A DNA stretch of 64,000 nucleotides. Source: Auanema rhodensis (lineage: Eukaryota > Nematoda > Chromadorea > Rhabditida > Rhabditidae). The translations under genes and the position numbers were made by a program. The notes under the pieces are model-generated. The model was not told where the DNA came from and did no database searches. It saw only the letters and a program-made list of their open reading frames with translations. Every line of letters begins with the position of its first letter. Within the stretch, counting starts at the first letter, position 1. The stretch lies in the NCBI GenBank assembly GCA_964057225.1, contig OZ059899.1, positions 3,100,001-3,164,000 of the forward strand, in the 5' to 3' direction. Positions 1-10,881 of this stretch are shown piece after piece.

Positions 1-11
1 ATTCGATGCGG

Positions 12-62
12 ATTTTTAAGCTGCGTCGATCTGTGTTATCAGATTTGCGCTAGCTTAAAAAT
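12..62. other. Composite inverted repeat (hairpin/cruciform-capable), present in nearly every monomer
   Basis: The arm ATTTTTAAGCT (12-22) is the exact reverse complement of AGCTTAAAAAT (52-62). Inside it GCG (23-25) can pair with CGC (48-50), leaving one bulged T at 51. A 3x3 internal loop follows, then ATCTG (29-33) pairs with CAGAT (40-44) around the 6-nt loop TGTTAT. In total 19 base pairs can form within 51 nt. Some monomers carry changes that weaken the stem: G15 (first seen at 33008), C19 (ACGCTG copies after 50.5 kb) or A23 (ACGTCG copies in domain I). The structure is a prediction from the sequence. Whether it forms in vivo is unknown. Confidence 0.75.
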
Positions 63-79
63 GCACCGAGATATCAACT

Positions 80-101
80 GATATAAGTTTACACTTATAT
101 C
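80..101. other. Inverted repeat, 9-bp arms with 4-nt loop, in nearly every monomer
   Basis: GATATAAGT (80-88) and ACTTATATC (93-101) are exact reverse complements separated by TTAC (type B monomers) or TCAC (types A, C and D). The variable base 90 therefore sits in the loop, so the commonest haplotypes keep the stem intact. The stem is altered only in a family between about 40 and 52 kb, where the right arm reads ACATATATA or the left arm reads GATATATGT. In five copies the loop change makes the site a perfect palindrome; these are listed separately. Confidence 0.8.
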
Positions 102-208
102 CTCGATTTTCACCCTGAAGAATTAATTTTTTCGTTGAATAACATTGTCCATCGTCTTTGCCTTGAAAAAAGGAATCTAAAAACATCTACTTTTTGCTAA
201 ATTATTTT

Positions 209-245
209 GAAATTTTTCGAAAAAATTTTTGTCAAAATGTTTTTG
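209..245. other. A/T-tract cluster with TTTTTCGAAAAA palindrome (213-224)
   Basis: Successive tracts AAATTTTT, AAAAAATTTTT, CAAAATG and GTTTTT lie within about 37 bp, at roughly helical-turn spacing. This is a pattern known to favour intrinsic DNA curvature. The core TTTTTCGAAAAA (213-224) is a perfect 12-bp palindrome. A C to T change at 218 (TTTTTTGAAAAA) breaks it in a recurrent subset, for example near 2321, 4072, 7933, 50070, 52528, 53230, 53931 and 60954. One copy, starting 25975, lost an A here and is 350 bp. Curvature is inferred, not measured. Confidence 0.6.
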
Positions 246-251
246 GAAGCA

Positions 252-284
252 ATGTTGAGTGTACATGGAAACTCAACATACACT
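252..284. other. Inverted repeat with two competing pairings, in nearly every monomer
   Basis: ATGTTGAGT (252-260) pairs exactly with ACTCAACAT (271-279) around a 10-nt loop GTACATGGAA. An overlapping alternative pairs AGTGTA (258-263) with TACACT (279-284). The two stems share bases and so are mutually exclusive. Recurrent variants in this stretch (GTAAATGG and ACATGAAAAC) fall in the first loop rather than in its stem. Rare copies break the first stem: the copy starting 11935 reads ACTAAACAT and the copy starting 24922 reads GTTAAGTG. Confidence 0.7.
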
Positions 285-3159
285 AATGCATCATTTTTCA
301 AACGATCATAACTAATTTTTGTATTAAGCGTTCTTCCATGTAGTATAGTGCATTCGATGCGGATTTTTAAGCTGCGTCGATCTGTGTTATCAGATTTGCG
401 CTAGCTTAAAAATGTACCGAGATATCAACTGATATAAGTTCACACTTATATCCTCGATTTTCACCCTGAAGAATTAATTTTTTCGTTGAATAACATTGTC
501 CATCGTCTTTGCCTTAAAAAAAGGAATCTAAAAACATCTACTTTTTGCTAAATTATTTTGAAATTTTTCGAAAAAATTTTTGTCAAAATGTTTTTGGAAG
601 CAATGTTGAGTGTACATGGAAACTCAACATACACTAATGCATCATTTTTCGAACGATCATAACTAATTTTTGTATTAAGCGTTTCTCAATGTAGTATAGT
701 GCATTCGATGCGGATTTTTAAGCTACGTCGATCTGTGTTATCATATTTGCGCTAGCTTAAAAATGCACCGAGATATCAACTGATATAAGTTTACACTTAT
801 ATCCTCGATTTTCACCCTGAAGAATTAATTTTTTCGTTGAATAACATTGTCCATCGTCTTTGCCTTGAAAAAAGGAATCTAAAAACATCTACTTTTTGCT
901 AAATTATTTTGAAATTTTTCGAAAAAATTTTTGTCAAAATGTTTTTGGAAGCAATGTTGAGTGTACATGGAAACTCAACATACACTAATGCATCATTTTT
1001 CAAACGATCATAACTAATTTTTGTATCAAGCGTTTTTCAATGTAGTATAGTGCATTCGATGCGGATTTTTAAGCTGCGTCGATCTGTGTTATCAGATTTG
1101 CGCTAGCTTAAAAATGCACCGAGATATCAACTGATATAAGTTTACACTTATATCCTCGATTTTCACCCTGAAGAATTAATTTTTTCGTTGAATAACATTG
1201 TCCATCGTCTTTGCCTTGAAAAAAGGAATCTAAAAACATCTACTTTTTGCTAAATTATTTTGAAATTTTTCGAAAAAATTTTTGTCAAAATGTTTTTGGA
1301 AGCAATGTTGAGTGTAAATGGAAACTCAACATACACTAATGCATCATTTTTCAAACGATCATAACTAATTTTTGTATTAAGCGTTTCTCAATGTAGTATA
1401 GTGCATTCGATGCGGATTTTTAAGCTGCGTCGATCTGTGTTATCAAATTTGCGCTAGCTTAAAAATGTACCGAGATATCAACTGATATAAGTTCACACTT
1501 ATATCCTCGATTTTCACCCTGAAGAATTAATTTTTTCGTTAAATAACATTGTCCATCGTCTTTGCCTTGAAAAAAGGAATCTAAAAACATCTACTTTTTG
1601 CTAAATTATTTTGAAATTTTTCGAAAAAATTTTTGTCAAAATGTTTTTGGAAGCAATGTTGAGTGTACATGGAAACTCAACATACACTAATGCATCATTT
1701 TTCAAACGATCATAACTAATTTTTGTATTAAGCGTTCTTCCATGTAGTATAGTGCATTCGATGCGGATTTTTAAGCTGCGTCGATCTGTGTTATCAGATT
1801 TGCGCTAGCTTAAAAATGTACCGAGATATCAACTGATATAAGTTCACACTTATATCCTCGATTTTCACCCTGAAGAATTAATTTTTTCGTTGAATAACAT
1901 TGTCCATCGTCTTTGCCTTAAAAAAAGGAATCTAAAAACATCTACTTTTTGCTAAATTATTTTGAAATTTTTCGAAAAAATTTTTGTCAAAATGTTTTTG
2001 GAAGCAATGTTGAGTGTACATGGAAACTCAACATACACTAATGCATCATTTTTCGAACGATCATAACTAATTTTTGTATTAAGCGTTTCTCAATGTAGTA
2101 TAGTGCATTCGATGCGGATTTTTAAGCTACGTCGATCTGTGTTATCAGATTTGCGCTAGCTTAAAAATGCACCGAGATATCAACTGATATAAGTTTACAC
2201 TTATATCCTCGATTTTCACCCTGAAGAATTAATTTTTTCGTTGAATAACATTGTCCATCGTCTTTGCCTTGAAAAAAGGAATCTAAAAACATCTACTTTT
2301 TGCTAAATTATTTTGAAATTTTTTGAAAAAATTTTTGTCAAAATGTTTTTGGAAGCAATGTTGAGTGTACATGGAAACTCAACATACACTAATGCATCAT
2401 TTTTCAAACGATCATAACTAATTTTTGTATTAAGCGTTTCTCAATGTAGTATAGTGCATTCGATGCGGATTTTTAAGCTGCGTCGATCTGTGTTATCAGA
2501 TTTGCGCTAGCTTAAAAATGCACCGAGATATCAACTGATATAAGTTTACACTTATATCCTCGATTTTCACCCTGAAGAATTAATTTTTTCGTTGAATAAC
2601 ATTGTCCATCGTCTTTGCCTTGAAAAAAGGAATCTAAAAACATCTACTTTTTGCTAAATTATTTTGAAATTTTTCGAAAAAATTTTTGTCAAAATGTTTT
2701 TGGAAGCAATGTTGAGTGTACATGGAAACTCAACATACACTAATGCATCATTTTTCAAACGATCATAACTAATTTTTGTATTAAGCGTTTCTCAATGTAG
2801 TATAGTGCATTCGATGCGGATTTTTAAGCTGTGTCGATCTGTGTTATCAGATTTGCGCTAGCTTAAAAATGCACCGAGATATCAACTGATATAAGTTTAC
2901 ACTTATATCCTCGATTTTCACCCTGAAGAATTAATTTTTTCGTTGAATAACATTGTCCATCGTCTTTGCCTTGAAAAAAGGAATCTAAAAACATCTACTT
3001 TTTGCTAAATTATTTTGAAATTTTTCGAAAAAATTTTTGTCAAAATGTTTTTGGAAGCAATGTTGAGTGTACATGGAAACTCAACATACACTAATGCATC
3101 ATTTTTCAAACGATCATAACTAATTTTTGTATTAAGCGTTTCTCAATGTAGTATAGTGC

Positions 3160-6100
3160 ATTCGATGCGGATTTTTAAGCTGCGTCGATCTGTGTTATCA
3201 GATTTGCGCTAGCTTAAAAATGCACCGAGATATCAACTGATATAAGTTCACACTTATATCCTCGATTTTCACCCTAAAGAATTAAATTTTTCGTTAAATA
3301 ACATTGTCCATCGTCTTTGCCTTGAAAAAAGAAATCTAAAAACATCTACTTTTTGCTAAATTATTTTGAAATTTTTCGAAAAAATTTTTGTCAAAATGTT
3401 TTTGGAAGCAATGTTGAGTGTACATGGAAACTCAACATACACTAATGCATCATTTTTCAAACGATCATAACTAATTTTTGTATTAAGCGTTCTTCCATGT
3501 AGTATAGTGCATTCGATGCGGATTTTTAAGCTGCGTCGATCTGTGTTATCAGATTTGCGCTAGCTTAAAAATGTACCGAGATATCAACTGATATAAGTTC
3601 ACACTTATATCCTCGATTTTCACCCTGAAGAATTAATTTTTTCGTTGAATAACATTGTCCATCGTCTTTGCCTTAAAAAAAGGAATCTAAAAACATCTAC
3701 TTTTTGCTAAATTATTTTGAAATTTTTCGAAAAAATTTTTGTCAAAATGTTTTTGGAAGCAATGTTGAGTGTACATGGAAACTCAACATACACTAATGCA
3801 TCATTTTTCGAACGATCATAACTAATTTTTGTATTAAGCGTTTCTCAATGTAGTATAGTGCATTCGATGCGGATTTTTAAGCTACGTCGATCTGTGTTAT
3901 CAGATTTGCGCTAGCTTAAAAATGCACCGAGATATCAACTGATATAAGTTTACACTTATATCCTCGATTTTCACCCTGAAGAATTAATTTTTTCGTTGAA
4001 TAACATTGTCCATCGTCTTTGCCTTGAAAAAAGGAATCTAAAAACATCTACTTTTTGCTAAATTATTTTGAAATTTTTTGAAAAAATTTTTGTCAAAATG
4101 TTTTTGGAAGCAATGTTGAGTGTACATGGAAACTCAACATACACTAATGCATCATTTTTCAAACGATCATAACTAATTTTTGTATTAAGCGTTTCTCAAT
4201 GTAGTATAGTGCATTCGATGCGGATTTTTAAGCTGCGTCGATCTGTGTTATCAGATTTGCGCTAGCTTAAAAATGCACCGAGATATCAACTGATATAAGT
4301 TTACACTTATATCCTCGATTTTCACCCTGAAGAATTAATTTTTTCGTTGAATAACATTGTCCATCGTCTTTGCCTTGAAAAAAGGAATCTAAAAACATCT
4401 ACTTTTTGCTAAATTATTTTGAAATTTTTCGAAAAAATTTTTGTCAAAATGTTTTTGGAAGCAATGTTGAGTGTACATGGAAACTCAACATACACTAATG
4501 CATCATTTTTCAAACGATCATAACTAATTTTTGTATTAAGCGTTTCTCAATGTAGTATAGTGCATTCGATGCGGATTTTTAAGCTGCGTCGATCTGTGTT
4601 ATCAGATTTGCGCTAGCTTAAAAATGCACCGAGATATCAACTGATATAAGTTTACACTTATATCCTCGATTTTCACCCTGAAGAATTAATTTTTTCGTTG
4701 AATAACATTGTCCATCGTCTTTGCCTTGAAAAAAGGAATCTAAAAACATCTACTTTTTGCTAAATTATTTTGAAATTTTTCGAAAAAATTTTTGTCAAAA
4801 TGTTTTTGGAAGCAATGTTGAGTGTACATGGAAACTCAACATACACTAATGCATCATTTTTCAAACGATCATAACTAATTTTTGTATTAAGCGTTTCTCA
4901 ATGTAGTATAGTGCATTCGATGCGGATTTTTAAGCTGCGTCGATCTGTGTTATCAGATTTGCGCTAGCTTAAAAATGCACCGAGATATCAACTGATATAA
5001 GTTCACACTTATATCCTCGATTTTCACCCTAAAGAATTAATTTTTTCGTTAAATAACATTGTCCATCGTCTTTGCCTTGAAAAAAGAAATCTAAAAACAT
5101 CTACTTTTTGCTAAATTATTTTGAAATTTTTCGAAAAAATTTTTGTCAAAATGTTTTTGGAAGCAATGTTGAGTGTACATGGAAACTCAACATACACTAA
5201 TGCATCATTTTTCAAACGATCATAACTAATTTTTGTATTAAGCGTTCTTCCATGTAGTATAGTGCATTCGATGCGGATTTTTAAGCTGCGTCGATCTGTG
5301 TTATCAGATTTGCGCTAGCTTAAAAATGTACCGAGATATCAACTGATATAAGTTCACACTTATATCCTCGATTTTCACCCTGAAGAATTAATTTTTTCGT
5401 TAAATAACATTGTCCATCGTCTTTGCCTTGAAAAAAGGAATCTAAAAACATCTACTTTTTGCTAAATTATTTTGAAATTTTTCGAAAAAATTTTTGTCAA
5501 AATGTTTTTGGAAGCAATGTTGAGTGTACATGAAAACTCAACATACACTAATGCATCATTTTTCAAACGATCATAACTAATTTTTGTATTAAGCGTTTCT
5601 CAATGTAGTATAGTGCATTCGATGCGGATTTTTAAGCTGCGTCGATCTGTGTTATCAGATTTGCGCTAGCTTAAAAATGCACCGAGATATCAACTGATAT
5701 AAGTTCACACTTATATCCTCGATTTTCACCCTGAAGAATTAATTTTTTCGTTGAATAACATTGTCCATCGTTTTTGCCTTGAAAAAAGGAATCTAAAAAC
5801 ATCTACTTTTTGCTAAATTATTTTGAAATTTTTCGAAAAAATTTTTGTCAAAATGTTTTTGGAAGCAATGTTGAGTGTACATGGAAACTCAACATACACT
5901 AATGCATCATTTTTCAAACGATCATAACTAATTTTTGTATTAAGCGTTTCTCAATGTAGTATAGTGCATTCGATGCGGATTTTTAAGCTGCGTCGATCTG
6001 TGTTATCAGATTTGCGCTAGCTTAAAAATGCACCGAGATATCAACTGATATAAGTTCACACTTATATCCTCGATTTTCACCCTGAAGAATTAATTTTTTC

Positions 6101-7020
6101 GTTGAATAACATTGTCCATCGTTTTTGCCTTGAAAAAAGGAATCTAAAAACATCTACTTTTTGCTAAATTATTTTGAAATTTTTCGAAAAAATTTTTGTC
6201 AAAATGTTTTTGGAAGCAATGTTGAGTGTACATGGAAACTCAACATACACTAATGCATCATTTTTCAAACGATCATAACTAATTTTTGTATTAAGCGTTT
6301 CTCAATGTAGTATAGTGCATTCGATGCGGATTTTTAAGCTGCGTCGATCTGTGTTATCAGATTTGCGCTAGCTTAAAAATGCACCGAGATATCAACTGAT
6401 ATAAGTTCACACTTATATCCTTGATTTTCACCCTGAAGAAATAATTTTTTCGTTGAATAACATTGTCCATCGTCTTTGCCTTGAAAAAAGGAATCTAAAA
6501 ACATCTACTTTTTGCTAAATTATTTTGAAATTTTTCGAAAAAATTTTTGTCAAAATGTTTTTGGAAGCAATGTTGAGTGTACATGGAAACTCAACATACA
6601 CTAATGCATCATTTTTCAAACGATCATAACTAACTTTTGTATTAAGCGTTCTTCCATGTAGTATAGTGCATTCGATGCGGATTTTTAAGCTGCGTCGATC
6701 TGTGTTATCAGATTTGCGCTAGCTTAAAAATGTACCGAGATATCAACTGATATAAGTTCACACTTATATCCTCGATTTTCACCCTGAAGAATTAATTTTT
6801 TCGTTAAATAACATTGTCCATCGTCTTTGCCTTGAAAAAAGGAATCTAAAAACATCTACTTTTTGCTAAATTATTTTGAAATTTTTCGAAAAAATTTTTG
6901 TCAAAATGTTTTTGGAAGCAATGTTGAGTGTACATGAAAACTCAACATACACTAATGCATCATTTTTCAAACGATCATAACTAATTTTTGTATTAAGCTT
7001 TTCTCAATGTAGTATAGTGC
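3160..7020. repeat. 11-monomer higher-order repeat, copy 1 (3,861 bp)
   Basis: Eleven monomers in a fixed order of diagnostic variants. They are: CTAAAG with AAATTTTTCGTTAAATA (start 3160); CGAACG (3511); ACGTCG with TTTTGAAA (3862); two type B (4213, 4564); a second CTAAAG (4915); ATGAAAAC (5266); two GTTTTTGCC (5617, 5968); CCTTGATT with GAAATAA and TAACTTTT (6319); and ATGAAAAC with AAGCTTTTCTC (6670). The same order recurs exactly 3,861 bp later. Within the unit the CTAAAG marker also repeats at a 5-monomer distance, so the 11-mer itself grew from shorter units. Confidence 0.9.
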
Positions 7021-10000
7021 ATTCGATGCGGATTTTTAAGCTGCGTCGATCTGTGTTATCAGATTTGCGCTAGCTTAAAAATGCACCGAGATATCAACTG
7101 ATATAAGTTCACACTTATATCCTCGATTTTCACCCTAAAGAATTAAATTTTTCGTTAAATAACATTGTCCATCGTCTTTGCCTTGAAAAAAGAAATCTAA
7201 AAACATCTACTTTTTGCTAAATTATTTTGAAATTTTTCGAAAAAATTTTTGTCAAAATGTTTTTGGAAGCAATGTTGAGTGTACATGGAAACTCAACATA
7301 CACTAATGCATCATTTTTCAAACGATCATAACTAATTTTTGTATTAAGCGTTCTTCCATGTAGTATAGTGCATTCGATGCGGATTTTTAAGCTGCGTCGA
7401 TCTGTGTTATCAGATTTGCGCTAGCTTAAAAATGTACCGAGATATCAACTGATATAAGTTCACACTTATATCCTCGATTTTCACCCTGAAGAATTAATTT
7501 TTTCGTTGAATAACATTGTCCATCGTCTTTGCCTTAAAAAAAGGAATCTAAAAACATCTACTTTTTGCTAAATTATTTTGAAATTTTTCGAAAAAATTTT
7601 TGTCAAAATGTTTTTGGAAGCAATGTTGAGTGTACATGGAAACTCAACATACACTAATGCATCATTTTTCGAACGATCATAACTAATTTTTGTATTAAGC
7701 GTTTCTCAATGTAGTATAGTGCATTCGATGCGGATTTTTAAGCTACGTCGATCTGTGTTATCAGATTTGCGCTAGCTTAAAAATGCACCGAGATATCAAC
7801 TGATATAAGTTTACACTTATATCCTCGATTTTCACCCTGAAGAATTAATTTTTTCGTTGAATAACATTGTCCATCGTCTTTGCCTTGAAAAAAGGAATCT
7901 AAAAACATCTACTTTTTGCTAAATTATTTTGAAATTTTTTGAAAAAATTTTTGTCAAAATGTTTTTGGAAGCAATGTTGAGTGTACATGGAAACTCAACA
8001 TACACTAATGCATCATTTTTCAAACGATCATAACTAATTTTTGTATTAAGCGTTTCTCAATGTAGTATAGTGCATTCGATGCGGATTTTTAAGCTGCGTC
8101 GATCTGTGTTATCAGATTTGCGCTAGCTTAAAAATGCACCGAGATATCAACTGATATAAGTTTACACTTATATCCTCGATTTTCACCCTGAAGAATTAAT
8201 TTTTTCGTTGAATAACATTGTCCATCGTCTTTGCCTTGAAAAAAGGAATCTAAAAACATCTACTTTTTGCTAAATTATTTTGAAATTTTTCGAAAAAATT
8301 TTTGTCAAAATGTTTTTGGAAGCAATGTTGAGTGTACATGGAAACTCAACATACACTAATGCATCATTTTTCAAACGATCATAACTAATTTTTGTATTAA
8401 GCGTTTCTCAATGTAGTATAGTGCATTCGATGCGGATTTTTAAGCTGCGTCGATCTGTGTTATCAGATTTGCGCTAGCTTAAAAATGCACCGAGATATCA
8501 ACTGATATAAGTTTACACTTATATCCTCGATTTTCACCCTGAAGAATTAATTTTTTCGTTGAATAACATTGTCCATCGTCTTTGCCTTGAAAAAAGGAAT
8601 CTAAAAACATCTACTTTTTGCTAAATTATTTTGAAATTTTTCGAAAAAATTTTTGTCAAAATGTTTTTGGAAGCAATGTTGAGTGTACATGGAAACTCAA
8701 CATACACTAATGCATCATTTTTCAAACGATCATAACTAATTTTTGTATTAAGCGTTTCTCAATGTAGTATAGTGCATTCGATGCGGATTTTTAAGCTGCG
8801 TCGATCTGTGTTATCAGATTTGCGCTAGCTTAAAAATGCACCGAGATATCAACTGATATAAGTTCACACTTATATCCTCGATTTTCACCCTAAAGAATTA
8901 ATTTTTTCGTTAAATAACATTGTCCATCGTCTTTGCCTTGAAAAAAGAAATCTAAAAACATCTACTTTTTGCTAAATTATTTTGAAATTTTTCGAAAAAA
9001 TTTTTGTCAAAATGTTTTTGGAAGCAATGTTGAGTGTACATGGAAACTCAACATACACTAATGCATCATTTTTCAAACGATCATAACTAATTTTTGTATT
9101 AAGCGTTCTTCCATGTAGTATAGTGCATTCGATGCGGATTTTTAAGCTGCGTCGATCTGTGTTATCAGATTTGCGCTAGCTTAAAAATGTACCGAGATAT
9201 CAACTGATATAAGTTCACACTTATATCCTCGATTTTCACCCTGAAGAATTAATTTTTTCGTTAAATAACATTGTCCATCGTCTTTGCCTTGAAAAAAGGA
9301 ATCTAAAAACATCTACTTTTTGCTAAATTATTTTGAAATTTTTCGAAAAAATTTTTGTCAAAATGTTTTTGGAAGCAATGTTGAGTGTACATGAAAACTC
9401 AACATACACTAATGCATCATTTTTCAAACGATCATAACTAATTTTTGTATTAAGCGTTTCTCAATGTAGTATAGTGCATTCGATGCGGATTTTTAAGCTG
9501 CGTCGATCTGTGTTATCAGATTTGCGCTAGCTTAAAAATGCACCGAGATATCAACTGATATAAGTTCACACTTATATCCTCGATTTTCACCCTGAAGAAT
9601 TAATTTTTTCGTTGAATAACATTGTCCATCGTTTTTGCCTTGAAAAAAGGAATCTAAAAACATCTACTTTTTGCTAAATTATTTTGAAATTTTTCGAAAA
9701 AATTTTTGTCAAAATGTTTTTGGAAGCAATGTTGAGTGTACATGGAAACTCAACATACACTAATGCATCATTTTTCAAACGATCATAACTAATTTTTGTA
9801 TTAAGCGTTTCTCAATGTAGTATAGTGCATTCGATGCGGATTTTTAAGCTGCGTCGATCTGTGTTATCAGATTTGCGCTAGCTTAAAAATGCACCGAGAT
9901 ATCAACTGATATAAGTTCACACTTATATCCTCGATTTTCACCCTGAAGAATTAATTTTTTCGTTGAATAACATTGTCCATCGTTTTTGCCTTGAAAAAAG

Positions 10001-10881
10001 GAATCTAAAAACATCTACTTTTTGCTAAATTATTTTGAAATTTTTCGAAAAAATTTTTGTCAAAATGTTTTTGGAAGCAATGTTGAGTGTACATGGAAAC
10101 TCAACATACACTAATGCATCATTTTTCAAACGATCATAACTAATTTTTGTATTAAGCGTTTCTCAATGTAGTATAGTGCATTCGATGCGGATTTTTAAGC
10201 TGCGTCGATCTGTGTTATCAGATTTGCGCTAGCTTAAAAATGCACCGAGATATCAACTGATATAAGTTCACACTTATATCCTTGATTTTCACCCTGAAGA
10301 AATAATTTTTTCGTTGAATAACATTGTCCATCGTCTTTGCCTTGAAAAAAGGAATCTAAAAACATCTACTTTTTGCTAAATTATTTTGAAATTTTTCGAA
10401 AAAATTTTTGTCAAAATGTTTTTGGAAGCAATGTTGAGTGTACATGGAAACTCAACATACACTAATGCATCATTTTTCAAACGATCATAACTAACTTTTG
10501 TATTAAGCGTTCTTCCATGTAGTATAGTGCATTCGATGCGGATTTTTAAGCTGCGTCGATCTGTGTTATCAGATTTGCGCTAGCTTAAAAATGTACCGAG
10601 ATATCAACTGATATAAGTTCACACTTATATCCTCGATTTTCACCCTGAAGAATTAATTTTTTCGTTAAATAACATTGTCCATCGTCTTTGCCTTGAAAAA
10701 AGGAATCTAAAAACATCTACTTTTTGCTAAATTATTTTGAAATTTTTCGAAAAAATTTTTGTCAAAATGTTTTTGGAAGCAATGTTGAGTGTACATGAAA
10801 ACTCAACATACACTAATGCATCATTTTTCAAACGATCATAACTAATTTTTGTATTAAGCTTTTCTCAATGTAGTATAGTGC
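7021..10881. repeat. 11-monomer higher-order repeat, copy 2 (3,861 bp)
   Basis: This repeats every diagnostic marker of 3160-7020 in the same order at +3,861 bp, including rare ones. The AAATTTTTCG variant near 3285 recurs near 7146, and the AAGCTTTTCTC tail near 6995 recurs near 10856. I saw no difference between the copies at the sites compared, which points to a recent tandem duplication. A full base-by-base comparison was not possible here. Confidence 0.9.

Larger units (their letters stand above)
1..351 (+). repeat. Reference satellite monomer (copy 1, phase used for all monomer positions)
   Basis: This is the first complete monomer, phased from ATTCGATGCGG. Recurrent variable sites, in monomer coordinates, are: 15 (T/G), 19 (A/C), 23 (G/A), 64 (C/T), 90 (T/C), 123 (T/A), 137 (G/A), 150 (C/T), 167 and 171 (A/G and A/T), 218 (C/T), 303 (C/A), 325 (T/C) and the block 331-338. 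The stretch from about 174 to 299 is the most uniform between copies. It carries the A/T-tract cluster and one inverted repeat. The phase is arbitrary because the array is head to tail. Single GCTAGC (49-54), GATATC (70-75) and ATGCAT (286-291) sites recur in almost every copy. Confidence 0.95.
1..3159. repeat. Domain I, block 1: nine monomers with a 4-monomer repeat
   Basis: Nine 351-bp monomers. The copy starting 352 (T64, C90, CTTAAAAAAAGG, CGAACG) is matched by the copy starting 1756, four monomers later, and again at 3511, five later. Each is followed by an ACGTCG copy (703, 2107 and 3862). The copy starting 703 ends in a domain II-like tail (GTATCAAG then TTTTTCAA). The copy starting 2809 carries a private GTGTCG. 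The window begins inside the array, so the left boundary of this block is not seen. Confidence 0.8.

Noticed and set aside
80-101. Rho-independent terminators at the inverted repeats followed by T runs.
   Set aside because: The stems are AT-rich, no genes precede them, the setting is eukaryotic satellite DNA, and the elements recur every 351 bp. Bacterial terminator logic does not apply.
122-146. TTTCGTTGAATAACATT compared with the CENP-B box (TTCG....A..CGGG).
   Set aside because: TTCG and the central A match, but the required CGGG is absent (ACAT instead), and many copies read TTCGTTAAATA. The other TTCG, in ATTCGATGCGG, also lacks the second half. The similarity is no better than expected by chance.
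1-351. Monomer as a dimer of two related halves of about 175 bp, as in some insect satellites.
   Set aside because: By eye, the halves 1-175 and 176-351 share no alignable sequence beyond short A/T runs.
3160-10881. The duplicated 11-mer as a pure assembly duplication.
   Set aside because: Not accepted as the default, because other HORs in the window show graded divergence and nested structure that an assembler would not invent. It cannot be excluded without reads spanning 7.7 kb.
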